A stretch of 64,000 nucleotides of DNA, taken from assembly GCF_030929615.1 (NCBI RefSeq), contig NZ_JAVFVU010000027.1, positions 86,933-150,932 on the forward strand, written 5' to 3'. Below are positions 33,778 to 43,800 of this stretch, piece after piece. The position numbers and the translations under genes were made by a program. The notes below the pieces were generated by a model. The model was not told the origin of the DNA. It searched no databases and saw nothing but the letters and a program-made list of their open reading frames with translations. Each line of letters begins with the position of its first letter. The first letter of the stretch is position 1. Source of the DNA: Dyadobacter sp. LHD-138. GTDB taxonomy: Bacteria; Bacteroidota; Bacteroidia; Cytophagales; Spirosomataceae.

Positions 33778-36573
33778 ATGATGAGAATCAGTATACTATT
33801 AGCCATCCTTATCCTGATGCATCTCGCCGCCGCCGGACAGAAATCCACTGTCCGAGCGGAAGTGTCAGGCATTGTTCTCGATTCGGTCAGCAAAAAACCT
33901 TTGCGCACGGCCTCCGTATCCCTGCTCACGCAGCGCGACTCTGCTTATGTTAGTGCAAATGTTACAGACGGAGATGGAAAGTTCCGCCTCAAAAATGTCT
34001 CTGCTGGGAGTTACCGTTTGCTTACCACCTTTATTGGTTATCGTAACAAATCTGCGTTCTTTGAGATCACCGGCAGCAATCCCGTCAGCCTCGATACATT
34101 ATGGATGACCGAGCAGGGGACCGATTTACAGGAAGTGGTGATCAAACAGGAAGCGCCGCCAGTGAGCATTAAAGGGGACACGGTACAATTCAATGCAGAC
34201 GCATTCAAGACCGAACCGAATGCGCAGCTGGAAGAGTTGCTCAAAAAATTGCCTGGTGTGGAAGTTTCACGTGACGGGGAAATCAAAAGCAATGGGCAAG
34301 CCGTGCGCCGGGTGTATGTGGACGGAAAGCCGTTTTTCGGGGACGATCCCAAAATGGCGACGCGTAATCTACCGGCCGACATTGTCGATAAGGTGCAGGT
34401 GTACGACCAGTCTTCCGACCAATCGCAATTCTCCGGCATTGACGATGGTGATCGCGAGCGGACGATCAACATTACGATTAAGAAGGACAAGGGAAAAGGT
34501 TATTTTGGTCAAAATGCAATTAGCGCCGGCCGGGATACGGAAACGAACGTAATGCGTTATCAGGGAAAGCTGAGCCTCAACCGATTTAATAACCGAAATG
34601 GCGGGCCTGGCAGGCAGATATCGCTGGTTGGTCAGGCTAACAATCTGAATCAGCAGAATTTCTCACTCGGCAACGGCAATCTGCCCGGTGGCGGAATGGG
34701 CGGGCAGATGTTCATTGGTCAGTCGGGTTCTTTCGGAAATGAAAATGCCCAGTCGTCGGCGAACATTACAGAAGTTCGGGCGGGGGGAGGCAACTACCGG
34801 GCCGAGGGCAAGAAAGTGCGTTATGGAAAACGGGCGGAAATATCGGCTAGCTATTTTGCCAATCAGGCGATCACAACCACCGATCAGAAAAACCGGCGCG
34901 AATACATTCTTCCCGGCCAGTCTTTTTTTACAGATCAAGCCAATTCTAACCGAAACGAAGCATTCAATCAGCGATTTAACGGACGATTTGAATTTCAGCT
35001 GGATTCATTGACGAGCATTCGTCTCACTCCGAACATTTCATGGCAAAATGTACGCTATAACAGCAATTTGAGTAATCATTCCTACTCCACGGACGGCGAC
35101 TCTTTGAATGCGGGGGAAACGCATTACCGCTTGACTGGGAACGGTTTAAACGGCTATAACAACCTTATATTCATGCGGAAATTCGGGAAGCTGGGCCGGA
35201 CATTGTCCGCAAACCTGAATACGATTTTGTCAAATGGGCGGAATACAGGCTACAATCAGTCTCGAAATGTCTTTTACGATTCGCTGGGTTTGGAAAAAAT
35301 AGGTAACGAAATTGACCAGCAAAACCGACAGAACAGTTTTTCGGTACAAAACAACCTGAGTTTTTCCTTTACAGAGCCGCTTTCATTTCGTCAAAAGCTG
35401 GAAGTAAGGTACGCCTGGCTGAATAATCAAAACCGTCAGTCCCGGTATGTTTTTGATAAAAATGAGGAGACTAATAGCTATTCATTTCCTGATTCCATGT
35501 TGACCAACCGTTTTGCGGGAACATTTGTGGCGCATAAAGCGGGCGCAGCGTTACAGACACAGCGGCTCAGGTTCAGCTACACGCTGGGTTTTGATCTGCA
35601 GAGCTCCCTGCAGGTTTCCGATAATTTGTCAGAAGGTTCACGCATTGACAAGCAGTATTTTCACTGGCTGCCCAATGCATTGTTCAGCTATACGTTTTCG
35701 GGCAACCGCCGCGCGCGGCTGCAATATCGCACGCGCATTGCCCCGCCGAGTGTGACGCAGTTGCAGCCTGTGATCGACAATACCAATCCATTGGACGTCA
35801 AAAACGGTAATCCTGGGCTCCGTCCCGAATATTATAATACACTGACACTTACCTACAATAGCTCGAAAAACAGCGGCGAGCGCAGTCTTTTTGTTTTTGC
35901 AAATCTCAATCAGAGCAACAGTCGGATCAACGATGCGAGCTCGATCAGCGCTGAGGGCGCCCGCTTTTCCAAACCCATTAATACGCAGGGTTTCTTGGCG
36001 CTGAACAGTTTTGTATCGTGGAGCAAGCATATTCCTGCGTTAAAATTTAGTTTAAGCCTTCATACACAGGTCAATATGTCCGCTGGGCAAGGTTTGATCA
36101 ATAACCTTAAAAACGAGGCGAAAACGACCTTGCTAGGCCAGGGAATTCGCATACAATCGGCTTTTGATGGAAATGTGGACTACGGGTTTGGTGCGCGGCT
36201 CAATTATCAGCAGGCGAAATATTCGCTTTTGCCGCAGCAGAATGCGCAGTACTGGTCGCAATATCTGACGGCGGATCTGCACTGGCGGCTTCCATTCAAT
36301 TTTGTACTCAGTACTGATTTGACTTACACCGGAAACACGGGCCGCACTGCTGGTTTTAACCAAAAATTCACACTCTGGAATGTTGCATTATCCCGCCAGT
36401 TTTTAAAGGGGAAACAAGGTGAAATAAGGATCAATGTATTTGATATCCTGAACCAGAACCGCAGTCTGTCACGTAACATGACGGAGACTTATGTGGAAGA
36501 TCTGCAGAGCGTTGTTTTGAGACGATATTTTCTGGTGAGTTTCGTATATAACCTTCGGAAGTTCGGGATTTAG
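33778..36573 (+). CDS. TonB-dependent receptor-like outer-membrane beta-barrel protein
   Basis: A 931-aa outer-membrane protein. After a signal peptide (LLAILILMHLAAAGQ) a carboxypeptidase-regulatory-like domain (about 25-110) holds SGIVLDSVSKKPLRTASVSL. A plug-like domain follows with GDTVQFNADAFKTEPNAQLE and VYVDGKPFFGDDPKMATRN. The remainder is a large barrel rich in Asn, Gln and aromatic strands and ends FLVSFVYNLRKFGI. There is a Gly/Asn-rich stretch around residues 285-335. It belongs to the 'outer membrane beta-barrel family' type rather than SusC: there is no STN domain and no SusD partner. ATG 33778 follows the GLPGLI stop by 1 bp. A substrate cannot be inferred. Confidence 0.88.
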   Translation: MMRISILLAILILMHLAAAGQKSTVRAEVSGIVLDSVSKKPLRTASVSLLTQRDSAYVSANVTDGDGKFRLKNVSAGSYRLLTTFIGYRNKSAFFEITGSNPVSLDTLWMTEQGTDLQEVVIKQEAPPVSIKGDTVQFNADAFKTEPNAQLEELLKKLPGVEVSRDGEIKSNGQAVRRVYVDGKPFFGDDPKMATRNLPADIVDKVQVYDQSSDQSQFSGIDDGDRERTINITIKKDKGKGYFGQNAISAGRDTETNVMRYQGKLSLNRFNNRNGGPGRQISLVGQANNLNQQNFSLGNGNLPGGGMGGQMFIGQSGSFGNENAQSSANITEVRAGGGNYRAEGKKVRYGKRAEISASYFANQAITTTDQKNRREYILPGQSFFTDQANSNRNEAFNQRFNGRFEFQLDSLTSIRLTPNISWQNVRYNSNLSNHSYSTDGDSLNAGETHYRLTGNGLNGYNNLIFMRKFGKLGRTLSANLNTILSNGRNTGYNQSRNVFYDSLGLEKIGNEIDQQNRQNSFSVQNNLSFSFTEPLSFRQKLEVRYAWLNNQNRQSRYVFDKNEETNSYSFPDSMLTNRFAGTFVAHKAGAALQTQRLRFSYTLGFDLQSSLQVSDNLSEGSRIDKQYFHWLPNALFSYTFSGNRRARLQYRTRIAPPSVTQLQPVIDNTNPLDVKNGNPGLRPEYYNTLTLTYNSSKNSGERSLFVFANLNQSNSRINDASSISAEGARFSKPINTQGFLALNSFVSWSKHIPALKFSLSLHTQVNMSAGQGLINNLKNEAKTTLLGQGIRIQSAFDGNVDYGFGARLNYQQAKYSLLPQQNAQYWSQYLTADLHWRLPFNFVLSTDLTYTGNTGRTAGFNQKFTLWNVALSRQFLKGKQGEIRINVFDILNQNRSLSRNMTETYVEDLQSVVLRRYFLVSFVYNLRKFGI

Positions 36574-36620
36574 TGGTTGCTTATTTTCCATTTCTACTTT
36601 TCTGGTTGTCGGAGAATTGG

Positions 36621-37189
36621 CTAGCGTTTTTCCAGGAATATTTGCTTGATGTCACGATTGAGGCCTTTCCACAGCATTCGGTTGTTCGAATAATCAATTT
36701 CGATGGAATAATTTTCTCCGGTCAGGCCCAGGTCACGGAAGAAAATTTCATCATCTTTCCATGGCCTCGATCCTGTCGGAAAGTTTGTTTCGAATAAAGT
36801 AAATGCTTGCGGGCCGGTTTTCTTCACAATTCTTTCAGCGGAGGCCATCATCCGGAATGTCACTGGCCATGTTTTTCCCTGCAAAAACAGCTCACCCTTG
36901 CAAACAGGATAGCGGCTGTCTTCTTCGCGGGATATACTGTTAATCTGTAATTTAGCAAAGTCCTTAAAAATCGTATCTCTTTTTACTGAGCCTGTTGGAT
37001 TGCTGTATTTAATGTCAAACTCAACTTCCCGGAGATTCCACCTGCCATACATGCGGCTTACGAGCGAATCCATGATCTGGACGGTGCCTTTGTCAAAATC
37101 CACCGGTTTTTCAGATTGTTGGGGCTTGCAAAAACAGGGCAAGACAGTAAGTATGAGCGCAGCGTTTAGTATTTGTTCTTCGTAAGCAT
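36621..37189 (-). CDS. Putative lipoprotein, frame apparently interrupted near its start
   Basis: The open frame from 37142 encodes ~173 residues with strands such as SRMYGRWNLREVEFDIKYSN and FPTGSRPWKDDEIFFRD. The layout loosely suggests a lipocalin-like barrel, but I do not recognise the family. The only start in the main frame is a TTG at 37142 that cuts off the leader. Upstream, in the neighbouring frame, ATG 37189 reads MLTKNKY and then stops; joined to the main frame by a one-base shift it gives MLTKNKY-LNAALILTVLPC, a good lipoprotein signal. I infer a single-base frameshift near 37170, real or a sequencing error. The presumed start region overlaps the divergent MarR-type remnant. Confidence 0.55.
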
Positions 37190-37589
37190 TTGGATATTTG
37201 GTCCCACCAAAATATAAAGCCGTATTGGGGAGATGTTAAAATTTCTCATATGCCAGTAATATTCAACATTAATTTGGACGGTAGTACTTCGATTGACATT
37301 GCCAGGAAATCGATGATCGCTAAGCAGTCTATAAGCCGTACTATTAAGGAACTGCAGGAAAAAGGTTTTGTCGTGACCAAGCCGATGAAACATGATAAGA
37401 GAACTTCTGGAATTATCCACAGAAGGCAAACAGTTTGTATTGGATGCCAGCGACACAGCCGTCAGCTTGCAGGAAAGTTACAAGCAACTCATAGGAGCCG
37501 AAAAGCTTACGATCGCCGACGTGATTAACAAGATTATTGCTTACCACGAACAGCTTCAGGAAGAACAGGGAGGCTATGATTCTGAATAA
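37157..37589 (+). pseudogene. MarR-family transcriptional regulator, frameshifted
   Basis: The frame from 37157 lacks a good start and reads KISHMPVIFNINLDGSTSID, then the winged-helix recognition part MIAKQSISRTIKELQEKGFV and the wing PMKHDKR. There the frame fails; the next frame (37392 on) continues ELLELSTEGKQFVLD and the C-terminal dimerisation helix to IIAYHEQLQEEQGG. A one-base shift near 37400 splits the gene. The N-terminal helix is also short by roughly 30-40 residues, so it is probably a true pseudogene. Confidence 0.75.
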
Positions 37590-37674
37590 ACCAGACGAGA
37601 TCTTCCAACTGAATTACGATTTAACTTGCGCGTAACTCAGTTGGAAAGAACAGGCATCAGGATGTTGCCGGAAA

Positions 37675-39135
37675 TTATATTTTATTAAGGAATGAAGATA
37701 AATCGAGTTCGTCCTTCATTAATTTCTGCTGTTCGAGCAATTTTGTTTTCAGCTCTTTTAAAATATTTTTGCTCGTCGTCAGGTCAGAAATGTCGTGCAT
37801 TTCTTCGGGATCTTGAAGGAGGTCAAACAAAAGGATTTTCGATGCAGCAGGGTAAATAATCATTTTGTATTTGTCCGTTCTGACCATGCGCTGCGTATTC
37901 ATATAGCACCCATAAATATCCGAATACGGGCTTTTGGTCCTTTTGTCTCTGATTATCGGCAGCAGACTGTTGAAAAATACGTGTGCGGGTTTTTTGACGC
38001 CGGCCAGTTCATATGATGTCGCCATCACATCCTGCATGTATACATTTTGATCCCTTTTTTCTCCTTTGGGAATTCCGGGGCCATTTATCACCAGGGGCGG
38101 ACGGACGCTGTGATCAAACATACTTTGTTTGCCCATGAGTCCGTGATGGCCAACCGAAAGGCCATGATCAGCAGTGAAAATGATATAAGTATTTTCCATT
38201 TTTCCACTCTTCCGCAGCGCATCCAGAATTCTGCCGACCTGCTCATCCATGTAAGAAATGCTTGCGTAATACTCCTGTATGTTCTTCCTGACCGCAAAAG
38301 GCGTTCTCGGAAATGGTGCGAGTTGTTCATCCCGCAGATCGGTACCGCATCCCATTTCAGTTTTATATGGGTAATCGTCCAAATAGCTTACCGGTAATTT
38401 TATCTGATCGACTGGATATTTATCTACCCATCTTTTGGGTGCCTGCCTCGGATCGTGTGGCGCATTGAATGCCAGATACATGAAAAATGGAGTATCTTTT
38501 TTAGATGCATCCGCTATGTAGCCGACTGCATCGTCCGCGACAACCTCACTCCAGTGCTTTCCGCCTTTCCAAAATCCCCCGTATTCCTCGTTCCATGGTT
38601 GCCAGGTCGTATCCTGCCGGGAAAGGGGACGGTTATAACCCTGCGGAGTCTGGTTGGGCATTCCCGGGCGAATGTTACTGGCATGATCAAAGAGTTTTTG
38701 AGCGTCGGTTGCCACATGCCACTTTCCCGTCATGTAGGTCTCATAGCCAACTTGTTTCAATTGCTGCGGCCAAAATCCGCGGGCTGCGACCAGGGGAGCA
38801 TAATTTGCTTCCTGTTTTTTTGCATCCCATACCGACAAACCCGTAATCAGCATTGCACGGCTCGCGACACAGACCGCTCCGTGCCATGCACCCATATTGT
38901 AAGCATGGGTGAAGGTTGTCCCGTTTTTAACGAGACGATCCAGATTTGGCGTAATCACCTGGTCGTTTCCCAGCGCATGAACCGAGTTGAACCGCTGATC
39001 GTCCGTAAATATCAAAATGATATTTGGTTTGCTGTCATTTGATACTGACACGTTTTTTTGACGGCTTGCGCTGATTAAAAGTGTGAGCGAGAGATAGCCG
39101 CATACTTGCAAAAACAGAAGTGATTTTTTATGCAT
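37675..39135 (-). CDS. Type I sulfatase
   Basis: A 486-aa exported arylsulfatase-type enzyme that would cleave sulfate esters, probably from a sulfated glycan. The signal peptide (LLFLQVCGYLSLTLLISAS) is followed by the metal-binding pair in LIFTDDQRFN (Asp45/46). The formylglycine motif is CVASR with Cys89, a Cys-type site that needs formylglycine-generating enzyme encoded elsewhere. Later landmarks are TGKWHV, DAPFFMYLAFNAPHDPRQAP-like substrate-site residues and FTADHGLSVGHHG, giving the remaining Asp/His ligands. It lies 45 bp after the SusD gene on the same strand and is presumably the enzyme of that uptake locus. Confidence 0.93.
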   Translation of the reverse strand: MHKKSLLFLQVCGYLSLTLLISASRQKNVSVSNDSKPNIILIFTDDQRFNSVHALGNDQVITPNLDRLVKNGTTFTHAYNMGAWHGAVCVASRAMLITGLSVWDAKKQEANYAPLVAARGFWPQQLKQVGYETYMTGKWHVATDAQKLFDHASNIRPGMPNQTPQGYNRPLSRQDTTWQPWNEEYGGFWKGGKHWSEVVADDAVGYIADASKKDTPFFMYLAFNAPHDPRQAPKRWVDKYPVDQIKLPVSYLDDYPYKTEMGCGTDLRDEQLAPFPRTPFAVRKNIQEYYASISYMDEQVGRILDALRKSGKMENTYIIFTADHGLSVGHHGLMGKQSMFDHSVRPPLVINGPGIPKGEKRDQNVYMQDVMATSYELAGVKKPAHVFFNSLLPIIRDKRTKSPYSDIYGCYMNTQRMVRTDKYKMIIYPAASKILLFDLLQDPEEMHDISDLTTSKNILKELKTKLLEQQKLMKDELDLSSFLNKI

Positions 39136-39180
39136 GTTTTTGAATTTGGTATTTATATCGGTTGCGTTATTTCAGTCAAT

Positions 39181-40884
39181 TTATTTCCAACCCGGATTTT
39201 GTGTCAGATTTTTATTCAATGCCAGCTCATCGAGCGGCAACGGTAAAAAATAATTTTTTGATTCATCAAAGGTCCGTCCGTTCGGTAAAGATTTGCCATA
39301 TGGTAAGATATAACCTTGATTATTGATGAAAATACTGCTTCCCACTACTGCTTTTGGGTACTGCTTTTGGACAAATTTCATCCCCAGGACTGTCTTGTTT
39401 AACAATTTGGCAGCTTTCCAGCGGAGGAGGTCATCAAATCTCATACCCTCAATTGCAAGTTCAACCCTGCGTTCACGCCTGATCTCATCGAGTAATACCG
39501 GTATTTCAGGGAAATCTGACTTCACGTCTTTGACCAGATTACCGATAACCATATCCGGCATGCCTGCTCTTTTTCGTAGCAGGTTGATCGTTTTGTTGAT
39601 CACATCCTGGGAGGCCTTGCCAAGTTCAGCGTTGGCTTCGGCATTGATCAGCAGGACCTCCGCGTACCGGTACAAAGGAGCATCCATAATCCCATTTTGA
39701 ATTCGAACATATTCTGTCTGATCGTTCATCCAGAACTTCTGGATCTGATAACCGGTTGGCACCGGACCAATGCCACTATAACCGGAGCCTGGTATTGCAG
39801 GGGCGCCAAAACCCGTTTGCATCGCTTTTCCGGGAAATACAATTGTTTGTGTCAATCGCGGATCCCTGTTGCTCATTTCGACCTGAATACTGTCATCGCC
39901 AGAGTAAAGAGAACTTTGAGAAACAGGCTTTCCATCCTTGCAGAGATAGGATTCAACCAGAGATTTTGACGCGCTCGTGTTAAAATTATTAAGCTGGACA
40001 GCATAGAGTGTTGCATTTCCCAGCAAGCCGGTTTCATAAGCCTTGTAAAGCAAAACTTCCTTATTTGTACTCAAATCAAGCGAATTGAACAATGCACTGT
40101 AATCCGTGGCAGTGTTTCCGGTGGAATGGAGCTGGTAATGTCCCTCACTGATCAGCTGATCCGAGGCACTTAATGCTTCCTGTAAAAATTTTTCTCCTCC
40201 AGCGATGCCGTGATATTTCCGGAATGTCCCCTCGAACAGACACAATCTTGCTTTTAGAATCAAGGCGACGTCTTTGTTGATTCGGCCGGGCTCCGATACA
40301 CTTTTTGCGGGTAGATTCACAATCGCCATATTAATTGTATTCAGGATTGAATCCATAACCAGGGTGCGGCTATCCCTTGGTGCGAAGAGTTCAGGGGAAT
40401 TGGTGTTCAGGTCTTTGGAAAGCCACGGCAGATCACCATAATCTTTGACCTTGTTAAAATAATCCCATACCTTAAAGAACCGAATTTCACCAGCATATCT
40501 GTCTTTCAATTCCTGGCTGATTGGTGTCTGATTATACCGGGCCAGAAAATAATTACATGACCTGATTAAAGCCCAATTCCAGCTCGTGCCGGCGGAAGTC
40601 GTCGGCACGATGTTTTTTCCCGCTGCGATCAGGTCGAAATTTAACGGAACCATGTTGTCGCTTTGGTTATCGCCGGAAATGATAGGGCTCAGGTTTGTGC
40701 CTGTCGAGTGGCCGGTAAAATTCGAGTACAACATGTTGGCATATTGTTTCAGCTCGTTTTCGTTGTGCCAAAAGTTACTTTCATTCAACGAATCAGTTGG
40801 ATATCGATCCAGAAAGTCGTCGGAGCAGGAGACTGCAAACAGTGCGAAAAATGCAATTGTTACTTTTATATATTTATGATACAT
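39181..40884 (-). CDS. SusD/RagB-family nutrient-binding lipoprotein
   Basis: A 567-aa surface lipoprotein that, with its SusC partner, captures oligosaccharides or peptides. The leader ends FALFAVSCSDDFLDRYPTDS, with lipobox Cys and the family's typical DxLDxxPTDS start. Helical TPR-like parts (LKDRYAGEIRFFKVWDYFN) and the C-terminal landmarks IRRERRVELAIEGMRFDDLL and LPLPLDELALNKNLTQNPGW are characteristic. It starts 12 bp after the SusC stop and precedes the sulfatase. The substrate is not identifiable from sequence; the sulfatase suggests a sulfated polysaccharide. Confidence 0.94.
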   Translation of the reverse strand: MYHKYIKVTIAFFALFAVSCSDDFLDRYPTDSLNESNFWHNENELKQYANMLYSNFTGHSTGTNLSPIISGDNQSDNMVPLNFDLIAAGKNIVPTTSAGTSWNWALIRSCNYFLARYNQTPISQELKDRYAGEIRFFKVWDYFNKVKDYGDLPWLSKDLNTNSPELFAPRDSRTLVMDSILNTINMAIVNLPAKSVSEPGRINKDVALILKARLCLFEGTFRKYHGIAGGEKFLQEALSASDQLISEGHYQLHSTGNTATDYSALFNSLDLSTNKEVLLYKAYETGLLGNATLYAVQLNNFNTSASKSLVESYLCKDGKPVSQSSLYSGDDSIQVEMSNRDPRLTQTIVFPGKAMQTGFGAPAIPGSGYSGIGPVPTGYQIQKFWMNDQTEYVRIQNGIMDAPLYRYAEVLLINAEANAELGKASQDVINKTINLLRKRAGMPDMVIGNLVKDVKSDFPEIPVLLDEIRRERRVELAIEGMRFDDLLRWKAAKLLNKTVLGMKFVQKQYPKAVVGSSIFINNQGYILPYGKSLPNGRTFDESKNYFLPLPLDELALNKNLTQNPGWK

Positions 40885-40896
40885 GATGTGCCTGAT

Positions 40897-43800
40897 TTAT
40901 AAAGAAAGCTGAATGCCAAATGAAATAACCCTTTGGAGTGGATAAAACATCCCCACATCACCTGTGTTGGTCACTGACGAGCCGGATGAAGAAACGGTCG
41001 GAGCTCCGGTAACTTCAGGATCGAAATTTCCCTTTAGTTTGGTGTACTCCCACAGGTTTTGTCCGGTTACATAAATCCGGACCTGGGAAAGCTTGATTTT
41101 TTCCAGCGCTTTTGATGGCACCGTGTAGCCAAGAGAGATATTTTTCAGGCGTAAATAGGCTGAACTTTGTATGTAGCGCGTTTGAGGCAAAATATTGAAA
41201 GTGGATCCGGCTTTGTAAATCGGATAGTAAGCATCAGGCTTGTCCTTTGTCCAGGAATCAAAATACACTTCTTTTGTTCCGACTGCGCCGGCGTTGTTGA
41301 TCGCGCCCCAGAAATAACTCCCTGCGGGTATAAAGTCTCGTTTGCCAACACCCTGGAGAAGCAGGTTGAAATCGAAATTGTACCAGGACAAATTACCCGT
41401 TACGCCGTATTGATATTTTGGCGTCGTATTCCCGATAATTTTCTGATCGCCCGGATCTGAAACTGTATTGGCACCCCGGCTGATCACCTTGTCGCCGTTA
41501 AGATCCGCATACTGAACATCTCCTGCGCTCCATTTGCCGGCATTTCCCAATTGATCCTGATTTGCCTCGCCTGTCACTTCACCGCTGCTCTGGAAAAGTC
41601 CTGCGGTTTGGAAACCCCAGATTTCGCCTACCTTTTGTCCGACATAATAATTGGAATTATTCGTACTGATCAGCTTGTTGGGGTTGTTGTCAAATTTGGT
41701 GATTATAGCCTGATAATTGGACAGAACGAAACCGACATCGTAACGAAGCTTGTTTTCCAGCTGCTCTCCCCATTTGACGCTGAATTCGAAACCTGTTGTT
41801 TTCAATTCCGCTGCGTTTCGTTGGGGGACGGCGGTTCCGAGTACGGCTGGCAGCTTGTCTCCGGCGACAAGCATTCCTGATGTTGTTCTTTTATACCAGT
41901 CAAATCCAACATTTAGCTTGCCCCAAAGATTTGCGTCCGCGCCGAAGTCGATTGTTGAAACTTTCTCCCATGTAAGATCAGGACTTACCAAACCTGGCGC
42001 CGAGATTCCCAGTGGTAAACTGCCGCCAAGAATATGGCCAACCTGTTGCGTGATACCGAACAATGAAATGTAAGGGTAATAGCCATCTACCAGCTGGTTG
42101 CCGAGGCTACCGTAAGACGCTCTGAGTTTCAGGTCCTGCAAAACCGGCGATAGTGGTTTCATGAATTTCTCTTTCGATATTCTCCAGCCTGCCGACACAG
42201 AGGGGAAATAGCCAAATCTCCTGCCGGACGGAAACCGTGAAGTACCGTCGTAGCGGCTGTTAAATTCAATGAGGTATTTGCCCATGTAGTCATAATTAAA
42301 CCTGGCGAACACGCCGCGAATAGCCCAGGATGCTTGCTGGTCGGTTGTTGTGACTGTGCCGGTCGCCAGATTGAAGACCGGTACACCTCCACTGATCAGG
42401 TCCTGTTTTTTGACTGCGGAGCTGGTCAGATTATACCATTCCTGGTTGTACCCGACCAAGGCGGATATAGCGTGTTTTTGACCTAAAACGGTATTGTAAT
42501 CGGCATACAGGTTACCGGCGAAATAATCAGATGAGGAAAAATTTCTCTGAATAAATGAAGGAGAAGTACCAGAAATCTGTGGAATCCATGTGTCTCTGAT
42601 GTAGGGAAAAGCAACCTGATTTTCCTTCGTATTTTGACGTACGGCGGTATACGAAAAGTTGCCACTGATTTTAAGGCCGTCTAATATTTCAGCATCAGCA
42701 TTGACGCTGTAAACGCCGGTTGACGATTTGTTGATTTTCCGGGAGCCGCTTTCCAGGAAGTTAACAAAGCTTTCAGTTGCAATTCCTTCACCGACCGGTG
42801 AACCTGCGGGCGTTTTGGCGGGGAACAGAATTTGAGGCTCCCCACGCGTCATTTGTTCCCACCAGTCAGATCCTTTGTTGGGATATTTGTGTGGCTCGTC
42901 GTAGCTGGTAGATACGAAATTGACTTTGGCTCCGATTTTGAACCAGTTGGTCAGGTCTGTGGAAACATTGGTGGTAAAGTTGTATCGTTTGAAAATATCA
43001 GTCGCAGTTTTAAATAATCCGTTCTGATTTAGCATTCCGCCCGATACGTAATAAGAAGTTTTTTCATTTCCTCCATTTACGTTGATCGTGTGCGTCTGGC
43101 CGGGAGCCCATGACTGAACCATCGTTTTGATTACGTCAGGCGAAGCGTTCCAGAAAATCTTTCCGTTAGGAAGCAGGTGGTAACTGGGGTTATTCACCGG
43201 ATCACTTCTATAAGCCTTCACCCAGTTTACCTGGTCGTCAGTGTATTTTTGCGTCCCGTTCAGATTAATCTGTGCAACGTTTTGCGATTCGAGATAATCG
43301 ACTGTGTTCAGCAGATCCGGCAGATAAGTAGGCTTGTTGAACTGCATGCTACCCGAATAACTAATTTGAGGCTTTCTGTCTCTAGTTCCTTTTTTCGTCG
43401 TTACGAGTATCACTCCAAACGCGCCACGTGCCCCATAGATTGCGGCGGAGGCGGCATCTTTTAAAACCGTAATACTTTCTACGTCAGAAGGATTCAGCAG
43501 ATTCATGTCCATTTGAATACCATCAACAAGTATCAGCGCCCCAGCTCCGCTCAACGAGGTGGTCCCGCGGATATTGAATACAGGATTCGCATTTGGATTA
43601 CCATCTGGATTAGTGACGTTTAAATTGGGAATCAAGCCTTGCAACGCTTGTCCGAGCTTGGTTACAGGTCTGCTCGTCAACTCGGATCCGCGTACCTGCG
43701 CAATGGCGCCTGTTACATTCTCTCTTTTTTTGGTACCATAACCCACTACAATGACTTCTTCCAGCGATTTATCATCAACCTGCAACTTTACCTCAAGTGT

